Part shown: one piece after another, positions 1-4,939 of the stretch
Position numbering within the stretch: position 1 is the stretch's first letter
Layout: each line of letters starts with the position of its first letter
Origin: Prosthecobacter debontii
GTDB lineage: Bacteria; Verrucomicrobiota; Verrucomicrobiia; Verrucomicrobiales; Akkermansiaceae
DNA: 5,307 bases
Direction: 5' to 3'
NCBI GenBank assembly: GCA_945883455.1
Contig: CAMCXJ010000142.1
Coordinates: 1-5,307 of the forward strand
Made by a program: the position numbers and the translations under genes
The notes under the pieces: generated by a model
What the model saw: the letters and a program-made list of their open reading frames with translations, nothing else
Told to the model about the DNA's origin: nothing
Database searches by the model: none

Positions 1-1113
1 TCCGCCGGGACGTTCACCACGAACAAGGTCAAGGCCGCGCCGGTCAGGGTTTCGCAAAGCCACCTGCGCAAAGGCAGCCTGCGGGCGGTGATCGTGAACT
101 CCGGCAACGCCAACGCCTGCACCGGCCTGCGCGGCATCCAGGACGCCACCGCGATGTGCGAGGAGGCGGCGAAAGGCCTGAGCCTGAAACGGACGGAGGT
201 CGGCGTATGCTCCACGGGCGTGATCGGCCTACCGATGCCAATGACGCGCATCACGCCGAATATCCCGAAGCTCGTGGAAGGTCTCGCCACGAAAAAGGGC
301 AACGATTTCGCGCGGGCGATCATCACCAGCGACACGCACGAGAAAGAGGTCGCGATCTCCTTCGAGATCGGCGAGCACCGCGTGCGCATCGGCGGCTGCG
401 TGAAGGGCGCGGGCATGATTTCCCCGAGCATGGCCACGATGCTGTGCTTCATCACCACCGACGCAAATCTCTCCCACGATTGCCTCCAGCGTGCCGTGCA
501 AGAATCTGTGGAGGAAAGTTTTAACCGCATCACCATCGACGGCGACATGAGTACCAACGACACGGTGATCGTACTCGCAAACGGAGCCAGCGGTATGACC
601 GCCGCCCGCCGCAACGGCACCGCCTGCAAACAGTTCCGCGAGGCGCTGAAATGGGTGATGCTGGAGCTCGCGAAGGCGGTCGTCCGCGACGGCGAGCGTG
701 TCACCAAATTCGTCACCGTGAACGTCAAGGGCGCGCGCACCCACCTCGATGCGAAAAAAGTCGCCGAGGCCGTCTGCAAAAGCGCTCTTGTGAAATCCTC
801 ATGGAACGGCGGCGATCCGAACTGGGGACGCATCATCCACGCCGTCGGTTACTCGCGGGCGCGGATCCGCGAGGAGCTGATCGACATTTTCATCGGCGGG
901 AAAGCAGCCTGCCTCGGCGGCCTCCAGGCGGAGACGCCGATGGAACAGCTCCGCGAGGCGGTATCCGCACCGGAGTTCACCATCGACATTGATCTCAACC
1001 AAGGCGAGGCAACCTACACGATGTATTCCAGCGACTTATCACCCGAATACGTCGATTTCAACCGTTCCGAATACGCGTATTGGAAACAGGCGCGGAAGGA
1101 CGGGCTGGTTTGA
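1..1113 (+). CDS. argJ: Glutamate N-acetyltransferase / ornithine acetyltransferase ArgJ (5'-truncated by window)
   Basis: ArgJ moves the acetyl group from N-acetylornithine to glutamate in the cyclic arginine pathway in the cytoplasm; some members also use acetyl-CoA. The frame is open from base 1, and the first visible residues, SAGTFTTNKVKAAPV, match the family's N-terminal region, so only about 20-40 residues lie outside; 370 residues are visible. In-window landmarks are the oxyanion-hole motif STGVIG (71-76), KGAGMISPSMATML (135-148), DGDMSTNDT (180-188) and DPNWGR (272-277). In the family the precursor cuts itself between Ala and Thr of the ATML motif, and the new N-terminal Thr (here Thr146, bases 436-438) is the nucleophile. 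The C-terminus reads SSDLSPEYVDFNRSEY followed by 12 further residues, longer than the short end I recall for typical ArgJ. Whether it is mono- or bifunctional cannot be read from the sequence. The gene ends 7 bases before a heptamer repeat array. Confidence 0.96.
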   Translation, partial: SAGTFTTNKVKAAPVRVSQSHLRKGSLRAVIVNSGNANACTGLRGIQDATAMCEEAAKGLSLKRTEVGVCSTGVIGLPMPMTRITPNIPKLVEGLATKKGNDFARAIITSDTHEKEVAISFEIGEHRVRIGGCVKGAGMISPSMATMLCFITTDANLSHDCLQRAVQESVEESFNRITIDGDMSTNDTVIVLANGASGMTAARRNGTACKQFREALKWVMLELAKAVVRDGERVTKFVTVNVKGARTHLDAKKVAEAVCKSALVKSSWNGGDPNWGRIIHAVGYSRARIREELIDIFIGGKAACLGGLQAETPMEQLREAVSAPEFTIDIDLNQGEATYTMYSSDLSPEYVDFNRSEYAYWKQARKDGLV

Positions 1114-1114
1114 G

Positions 1115-1146
1115 AAACCTTAAACTTTAAGTTTTAAACTCTAAGG
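1115..1146. repeat. A/T-rich heptamer array, copy A
   Basis: Four tandem degenerate heptamers at 1118-1145: CCTTAAA, CTTTAAG, TTTTAAA, CTCTAAG. The 32-bp block matches copy B (1936-1967) at 27 of 32 positions in the same orientation. It begins one base after the argJ TGA. Each unit carries TAA, and the 7-base period shifts the frame by one per unit, so stops occur in all three forward frames; TTA or CTA on the plus strand gives stops in all three reverse frames as well. Its role is unknown. Confidence 0.85.
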
Positions 1147-1169
1147 AAGAGCATGTGCGTTGGATGGTG

Positions 1170-1196
1170 CGGACAAAGATAAATAGCCCCTATAAA
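1170..1196 (+). promoter_or_regulatory. Possible promoter of the SGNH hydrolase gene
   Basis: A TATAAA box (1191-1196) lies 15 bp after CGGACA (1170-1175), a weak match to a -35 element. Transcription from it would start at about 1203, almost at the ATG at 1205. That would give a leaderless or near-leaderless message and fits the lack of any Shine-Dalgarno sequence before this gene. The -35 match is poor and the spacing short, so this is only a candidate. Confidence 0.2.
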
Positions 1197-1204
1197 AACA
1201 AATC

Positions 1205-1951
1205 ATGAAGCGGTTCAAGTGTATCCTTATTAGCTCCATTTTTGTAATCGGACTCATCGCTTCCTGTGCGATGGCTGCGGAGCCGGAATTTTTCACCCCC
1301 GAAAGAGATCGCTTCGACCCTGCGAAAGACAAGCCAGTGGCAAAGGCGGAGCTGCCGTATGTGCTGTTGATCGGTGATTCGATCATGGGTGGTTACTACA
1401 AAGGAGTCAGTCAACAGCTTGCCAAGGAGGCAAACATTCTACGTCATCCCGGCAACGCGGGAGATACTCCAAACGGCCTTAGCCACATTGAGGAGTGGCT
1501 GGGAGATGCCAAGTGGGATGTCATTCACTTTAATTGGGGCTTGCATGACCTCTGCCACCGCCATCCCGACTCCAAGGAGCAGGGAAATCGCGATAAAGTG
1601 CGGGGCAAGATCTCGGTGCCTATCGACGGATATTCGCGCAATCTGGAGATGCTGGTCGTGCGGCTGAAAAAAACGGGAGCCAAGCTGATATGGGCGACGA
1701 CGACGAAGGTTCCCGAGGGGGAGGCTGGTCGGATCGCAGGCGATGAGTTGCGCTACAATGCCGCAGCCGCAGCCATCATGCTCAAGCACGGCATCCCGAT
1801 GAATGATCTTCACTCGGTCAGTGCTGCGATGAAAGCAGAGGGATTTTCCAAGCCCGGCGACGTTCATTTCTCCGGTAAGGGAAACGGCGAGTTGTCAAAA
1901 CAGGTCGTGGCGGCAATCCGGGAGCATGGCTTGGAAAACCCTAAACTTTAA
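1205..1951 (+). CDS. Exported SGNH/GDSL-type hydrolase (probable esterase), possible lipoprotein
   Basis: 248 residues, probably an ester hydrolase acting outside the cytoplasm; substrate unknown. The N-terminus (MKRFK, then a hydrophobic stretch at about 7-20) is a signal peptide. IASC21 resembles a lipobox, so Cys21 could be lipidated; alternatively signal peptidase I could cut after AMA24 or AMAA25. SGNH blocks are visible: LLIGDSI with nucleophile Ser59, a glycine-containing NAGDTPNG segment (84-91) for block II, FNWGLHDL with Asn110, and GDVHFSG with Asp219 and His221 completing the triad. The start is chosen because the signal peptide begins there; no Shine-Dalgarno sequence is seen. 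Five sampled 60-base lines of this gene average about 52% GC against about 67% for two lines of argJ, suggesting a different origin or weaker codon bias. The stop TAA (1949-1951) lies inside a heptamer repeat array. Related proteins include carbohydrate acetylesterases, but nothing here fixes the substrate. Confidence 0.85.
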   Translation: MKRFKCILISSIFVIGLIASCAMAAEPEFFTPERDRFDPAKDKPVAKAELPYVLLIGDSIMGGYYKGVSQQLAKEANILRHPGNAGDTPNGLSHIEEWLGDAKWDVIHFNWGLHDLCHRHPDSKEQGNRDKVRGKISVPIDGYSRNLEMLVVRLKKTGAKLIWATTTKVPEGEAGRIAGDELRYNAAAAAIMLKHGIPMNDLHSVSAAMKAEGFSKPGDVHFSGKGNGELSKQVVAAIREHGLENPKL

Positions 1952-1967
1952 GTCTTAAACCTTAAGT
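1936..1967. repeat. A/T-rich heptamer array, copy B
   Basis: Four heptamers at 1939-1966: CCCTAAA, CTTTAAG, TCTTAAA, CCTTAAG. It has the same orientation as copy A and is inverted relative to copy C. It overlaps the 3' end of the SGNH hydrolase gene, encoding its last residues (NPKL) and its stop codon. Confidence 0.85.
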
Positions 1968-2027
1968 GAGAGAAGAGGCTTTCGATTCGGCTCTTCGTTA
2001 AAGTTTAAAGTTTAAGATTTAAAGTTT
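1943..2027. terminator. Long hairpin between convergent genes, candidate bidirectional terminator
   Basis: Bases 1943-1967 pair with 2003-2027. I count 25 positions with one mismatch (C1961/A2009) and three G-U pairs if read as RNA; the apical part contains a further GAAGAG/CTCTTC stem (1972-1977 with 1991-1996). The arms are heptamer arrays B and C. The hairpin sits exactly at the ends of the convergent hydrolase and DUF3820 genes, so it can act on transcripts from both sides. The stem is A/T-rich with no GC-rich core plus separate T-run, so it is not a textbook intrinsic terminator; it might instead protect 3' ends or mark a nuclease site. Confidence 0.5.
1997..2027. repeat. A/T-rich heptamer array, copy C (inverted)
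   Basis: On the minus strand, four heptamers run from 2024 to 1997: CTTTAAA, TCTTAAA, CTTTAAA, CTTTAAC. They match copy B closely in reverse. The array overlaps the 3' end of the minus-strand DUF3820 gene, whose stop TAA (2021-2019) lies in the first unit. It therefore has the same orientation relative to its gene as copy B has relative to the hydrolase gene. Confidence 0.85.
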
Positions 2028-2300
2028 CGTCCTCCCCCCGTTCGCTTTGCGCATCGGATCGAAAACGGAGTCCATGCCGAGTTCCTTGATCTCGCAGACA
2101 TGGGCCATGAGTTCGCCGAGGCGGCCTTTGGGGAAGGAGCGTTGCTTGAACCAAAGCAGGTATCCCTCGGGGAGGTCGCAGAGCGGAACACCGCTTGGCG
2201 GGTATCTTTCCTTTCCGAACATTCCGAAGGGCATGTGGGTGGCATGAATCTCCATGAGCAGGTTGCGAAAATCATCGCGGTCGATTTCGGTGAATTCCAT
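2019..2300 (-). CDS. DUF3820 family protein
   Basis: 93 residues, recognised by the DUF3820 pattern. In such proteins MPFG and a short variable stretch lead to a run like LPEGYLLWF, FPKGRLGEL and an EIK-containing helix ending near a Pro-Met/Leu pair. Here these are MPFGMFG (23-29), CDLPEGYLLWFKQRSFPKG (41-59) and RLGELMAHVCEIKELGM. The biochemical role of the family is not established; some members are labelled putative quorum-sensing-regulated virulence factors, which should not be read as a function here. It is soluble, with no signal peptide or membrane segment. The start at 2300 is preferred over Met16 because relatives carry a short acidic lead before MPFG; no Shine-Dalgarno sequence supports either. 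It is divergent from the VOC gene (43-bp gap) and convergent with the SGNH hydrolase, and its stop codon is within heptamer array C. Confidence 0.85.
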   Translation of the reverse strand: MEFTEIDRDDFRNLLMEIHATHMPFGMFGKERYPPSGVPLCDLPEGYLLWFKQRSFPKGRLGELMAHVCEIKELGMDSVFDPMRKANGGRTKL

Positions 2301-2304
2301 GGCA

Positions 2305-2323
2305 GGGCTTGCGGGGGGGCGGG
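2305..2323 (+). other. G-quadruplex-type motif in a divergent intergenic gap
   Basis: The plus strand reads GGG-CTTGC-GGG-G-GGG-C-GGG, fitting the G3+N1-7 quadruplex rule with loops of 5, 1 and 1. It lies between the divergent DUF3820 and VOC start codons, in the likely 5' leader of the VOC gene and on the template-side upstream region of DUF3820. GC-rich genomes carry such motifs by chance, so a role is uncertain. Confidence 0.5.
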
Positions 2324-2343
2324 TTGTGGTTCAGGTTTTCGGC

Positions 2344-2721
2344 ATGGCAATTCGATTTTTGCACACACGCATCCGGGTGAAGAGCCTAGAGGATTCCATC
2401 GCGTTCTACGAGAAGCTCGGCTACAGGCTTGGCAAAAGGAAGGACTCCCCGCAAGGCAACAAGCTCGCTTTCATGGAACTGGAGGGCAACGACGTGTTCT
2501 TGGAGCTCACGTGGTCGCCGGAATACACCGCCACCTGCCCGGAGGATCTGATGCACACCTGCCTCGGCGTCGATGATATCGTGGGGTATTGCGACGCGGT
2601 CGAGAAAGCTGGCATCGAGATCTGGCCCTCCGGATGGCGGGAAAAATTCACCGGCGGCGAGACGAAGATGGCGTTCGTCACTGATCCCGATGGATATGAG
2701 GTGGAGATTTTGGAAAGGTAA
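2344..2721 (+). CDS. VOC superfamily protein, glyoxalase I-like
   Basis: 125 residues, a single vicinal-oxygen-chelate module pair as in bacterial lactoylglutathione lyase (GloA, about 135 residues). That enzyme isomerises the methylglyoxal-glutathione hemithioacetal in the cytoplasm. All four metal-ligand positions of GloA appear to be kept: His7 in FLHTRIRV, Glu54 in VFLELTW, His71 in LMHTCLGV and Glu121 in GYEVEILER. The conserved DPDGY (114-118) is also present. The substrate may differ, since VOC proteins of this size also include dioxygenases and isomerases of unknown substrate; gloA is therefore not assigned. The frame is open upstream to 2254, but the start at 2344 is chosen because the conserved first beta strand begins at residue 3 and AGG (2333-2335) sits 8 bases before the ATG; an earlier start would run into the DUF3820 gene. 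It is followed after 33 bp by the protease gene. Confidence 0.88.
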   Translation: MAIRFLHTRIRVKSLEDSIAFYEKLGYRLGKRKDSPQGNKLAFMELEGNDVFLELTWSPEYTATCPEDLMHTCLGVDDIVGYCDAVEKAGIEIWPSGWREKFTGGETKMAFVTDPDGYEVEILER

Positions 2722-2726
2722 GAGGC

Positions 2727-2812
2727 AACCACGGATCAACACGGATCTTTCATTATGAGAAAACACAAATCCGAACCCTCTTCATCCGTGCCCATCCGTG
2801 CCATCCGTGGTT
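2727..2812. repeat. CACGGAT/ATCCGTG inverted repeat overlapping a gene start
   Basis: The left arm (2727-2746) is AACCACGGAT, CAA, CACGGAT. The right arm (2784-2812) has three ATCCGTG units ending ATCCGTGGTT. Bases 2727-2736 pair perfectly with 2803-2812, and 2740-2746 with 2794-2800, giving 17 bp of stem around a small 3/2 internal loop. From memory, palindromic repeats built of ATCCGTG units are found between genes in many bacterial phyla. Here the repeat fills the gap after the VOC gene and runs into the protease reading frame, so both candidate start codons (2755 and 2788) lie within it. Confidence 0.85.
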
Positions 2813-3774
2813 CTCTCTTCCTCTTCTCTCTCCTCGCTCCCATCGCGGGAGCGTTTCCGGTCAACGAGAAGAAAGCCCCCGCGTCGCTCGGCGACATCAA
2901 GGCGATCCAAGACGCGCTGCTCGCCGTGATTCCCAAGGCGCAGGCCGCCACGGTGAACATCGATCTCGGCGACGGCTCCGGCAGCGGCGTGATTGTTTCC
3001 GAAGACGGGCTGGTAATGACCGCCGCTCACGTTTCCACCGGAGTTGGAAAAGAGGTGACCGTGGATATGCCAGACGGCACCAAGCTCAAGGCCGTGACCC
3101 TCGGGCTTGACTCGGAAACGGATGCGGCCCTGATCCAGATCATTGAGAAACTTCCTGACGGAAAACCTTACCCTTTCGTGGAGATCAACAAGGCCGACGA
3201 CACCAAGCTGGGCGACTGGGTTTTCTCGCTCGGTCACTCCGGCGGTTTTACCAAGGAACGCGGGGTGGTCTCTCGCATCGGGCGGCTTGTCCGTGTGGCG
3301 AACACCACCTTGCAGACCGACGGGGCACTGATCGGCGGTGATTCCGGCGGGCCGCTCTTCGACATGGACGGCCGCCTCATCGGCATCCACTCCAGGGTCG
3401 GCCCGCAGATCCCCGTGAACATGCACGTGCCGGTGAAAGTCTTCACGGACAACTGGGAGCGGATGCTTAAATCCGTGTTCATCGGCGAGGGGCCCTTCGC
3501 GGAGAAGCCGGAGAAAGGGAAAGGCTTCCTCGGACTAGCCACGAAGTCGGCTGAGGGTGGGATCGAGGTCACCAAGGTCGGGAAAAAAAGCCCGGCGGAG
3601 GAGGCGGGGATCAAGGAGGGAGACCTGCTCCGCACGCTCAACGGCGAGAAGCTCGACTCCCGCGAAAAACTCCAATCCATCCTCGCGGAACTCGCCGCCG
3701 GGGACAAACTCGCCCTAGAGATCACCCGCGATGGCAAAGAAGAAACGGTCAAACTTAAGCTCGGCAAGCGTTAG
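2755..3774 (+). CDS. Exported HtrA-like (S1C) serine protease with one PDZ domain
   Basis: 339 residues as called, the size of DegS-like proteins with one PDZ domain. Probably a periplasmic quality-control or signalling protease. A basic start and hydrophobic stretch SLFLFSLLAPIAGA (20-33) form a signal peptide with likely cleavage after AGA33. The trypsin-like domain covers about 45-235 with an intact triad: His92 in TAAHV, Asp123 in TDAAL and Ser197 in GGDSGGP. A PDZ domain spans about 255-338 (GFLGLATK; SPAEEAGIKEGDLL; LEITRDGKEETVKL). The start is uncertain: ATG at 2755 and in-frame GTG at 2788 both lie in the CACGGAT repeat, neither has a Shine-Dalgarno sequence, and the GTG would give a tighter signal peptide (MPIRAIRG before the hydrophobic core). 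Residues 10-20 (SSVPIRAIRGS) are encoded by the repeat. It shares its frame with the VOC gene but is separated by the TAA at 2719-2721. Its last 44 bases overlap the next gene, implying a shared transcript. Confidence 0.9.
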   Translation: MRKHKSEPSSSVPIRAIRGSLFLFSLLAPIAGAFPVNEKKAPASLGDIKAIQDALLAVIPKAQAATVNIDLGDGSGSGVIVSEDGLVMTAAHVSTGVGKEVTVDMPDGTKLKAVTLGLDSETDAALIQIIEKLPDGKPYPFVEINKADDTKLGDWVFSLGHSGGFTKERGVVSRIGRLVRVANTTLQTDGALIGGDSGGPLFDMDGRLIGIHSRVGPQIPVNMHVPVKVFTDNWERMLKSVFIGEGPFAEKPEKGKGFLGLATKSAEGGIEVTKVGKKSPAEEAGIKEGDLLRTLNGEKLDSREKLQSILAELAAGDKLALEITRDGKEETVKLKLGKR

Positions 3775-4765
3775 CCTAGCACTCGTGGTAGCGCTCGCCC
3801 ACCCCGCCACGGCGCAGCAGAGCTTGGAAACAAATTTCCGCACCACCGGCGCGGCGGTGACCGCCGTGTTCGAACCGCAGCGGCAGGTCATCCAGCTCTC
3901 CAGCGCCGTCATCTACGATGGTCGCAAGGAGATCGCCTACGGCACTATCATCAGTGCCGACGGCTACCTTCTCACCAAGGCCAGCGAGGTCGAGGGTGTC
4001 GGGAAAATTGATGTCTGCGTGGACAAAGAATCCTTCAAGAACGCGAAGGTCGTAATGACCGATCCACGCTGGGATGTGGCGTTGCTCAAGATCGACGCCA
4101 CCGATCTCACTCCCGTCGTCTTCGCCCCGGACAGCAAGCTCCCGCGCGGAACATGGGTCGTCGTCAATGGCGTCACTAGCCGTACGAACCGCCGCGTCAT
4201 GGCCGGCATCATCAGCGCGGATGCCCGCGAAATTTTGCCCGAGGGCGGAGCAGTGCTGGGCGTCACCCTCAAGGAAACCAAAAAAGGCCTGTCCGTGGAG
4301 GAAGTCAGCAAGGACAGCGGTGCCGAGAAAGCCGGGATGAAAAAGGGCGACATCCTCACCGCCATCGCAGGTAAGCCGTTCAAGGAAATCGCCGCCCTTG
4401 GAAAACTCCTCGCCGAGATGAAATCCGGCACGGATGTGAAAGTCACCCTCCTGCGTGACGGGAAGAAGACCGAACTCGACGTCAAGCTCTCCGCCCGCGG
4501 TGACCTTTTCCGCGAGGTCTCCCGCAACGACCAGATGAGCGGCGATTTCTCCAACCGCCGCAGCGGCTTCCCCCGCATCATCCAGCACGACGTCCTCGGC
4601 GCCTCCATCACCATGGGCGGCCCTGTCCTCGACCTCGAAGGCCGCGCCGTGGGCATGAACATCGCCCGCGCCAACCGCGCCGAAACCTACGCCATCCCCG
4701 TCGAGGAGTTGCGTGAACTCGCTGAGGGGATGGTCAAACAGGTGACAGTAACCGCCACCCAATGA
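3731..4765 (+). CDS. Exported HtrA-like pseudoprotease with an internal PDZ domain
   Basis: 344 residues. A strong signal peptide (MAKKKRS, hydrophobic core, HPATA28 then QQ) supports the start at 3731 inside the preceding gene. The N-terminal half resembles the first gene's protease barrel: GTIISADGYLLTKASEVEG aligns with its GSGVIVSEDGLVMTAAHVSTG, placing Ser85 where the catalytic His should be. Asp115 in WDVALLKID keeps the Asp. A PDZ domain follows at about 175-255 (AVLGVTL; SGAEKAGMKKGDIL; VTLLRDGKKTEL). After it the barrel resumes: FPRIIQHD and TMGGPVLDLEGRAVGMNIA (294-312) correspond to the IQTDA and GNSGGP region, with Met295 replacing the nucleophile Ser. Proteolysis by the standard mechanism is therefore not expected. 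From memory, planctomycete and verrucomicrobial genomes have relatives with this order of domains and often CGGP at this site. The likely role is binding or regulating substrates or the neighbouring protease; this is inference. Confidence 0.88.
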   Translation: MAKKKRSNLSSASVSLALVVALAHPATAQQSLETNFRTTGAAVTAVFEPQRQVIQLSSAVIYDGRKEIAYGTIISADGYLLTKASEVEGVGKIDVCVDKESFKNAKVVMTDPRWDVALLKIDATDLTPVVFAPDSKLPRGTWVVVNGVTSRTNRRVMAGIISADAREILPEGGAVLGVTLKETKKGLSVEEVSKDSGAEKAGMKKGDILTAIAGKPFKEIAALGKLLAEMKSGTDVKVTLLRDGKKTELDVKLSARGDLFREVSRNDQMSGDFSNRRSGFPRIIQHDVLGASITMGGPVLDLEGRAVGMNIARANRAETYAIPVEELRELAEGMVKQVTVTATQ

Positions 4766-4766
4766 A

Positions 4767-4939
4767 GGTAGGGCTGATCCGGCCTCGGTCGGCCCTGATC
4801 GAAAACGGAACGGCGATCCTCTTGGAATGGTGATGTGATCCCGGGGTGGAAGCAGGTTTCCCCGAGATCGCACTCCCGCAGGGTTGATCGTGCGTGCGGA
4901 TTTTGGAAGTGGGACGACCGAGGCCGGATCATCCCTACC
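4767..4939. repeat. 173-bp element with 29-bp inverted ends between convergent genes
   Basis: Bases 4767-4795 are the reverse complement of 4911-4939 with two mismatches; the outer 25 bases have one. The ends read GGTAGGG(C/A)TGATCC inward. The interior contains another stem: CGGGG (4842-4846) with CCCCG (4860-4864), extended with bulges by GATC and GTG/CAC out to 4835-4873. Weaker complementarity joins the rest, so the whole may fold as one imperfect palindrome. It holds no credible gene and I see no flanking target-site duplication. It starts one base after the stop of the pseudoprotease gene and supplies the TAG stop (4937-4935) of the facing gene. It could be a non-autonomous mobile repeat, a structured RNA or a bidirectional terminator. 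Confidence 0.75.

Noticed and set aside
229..744. A 171-residue minus-strand open frame opposite argJ
   Set aside because: Antisense to well-conserved ArgJ sequence, with low-complexity Ala/Gly/His/Arg composition and no domain.
1939..1945. CCCTAAA unit resembling plant-type telomere repeat
   Set aside because: Only one of twelve units has this exact form; the arrays are degenerate, four units long and internal to a bacterial gene cluster.
1115..2027. CRISPR array
   Set aside because: The repeats are contiguous 7-mers without unique spacers, and no cas gene is nearby.
2719..2757. VOC-protease fusion by stop-codon readthrough
   Set aside because: The two genes share a frame with a single TAA between them, but the protease has its own signal peptide, which would be useless inside a fusion, and the gap is repeat sequence.
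3731..3774. Frameshift splitting one two-part protease
   Set aside because: The second frame begins with a full signal peptide and repeats the protease fold, so two separate overlapping genes explain it better than a broken gene.
4767..4939. Complete insertion sequence
   Set aside because: Inverted ends are present, but the 115-bp interior is too short for a transposase and no flanking direct duplication is visible.
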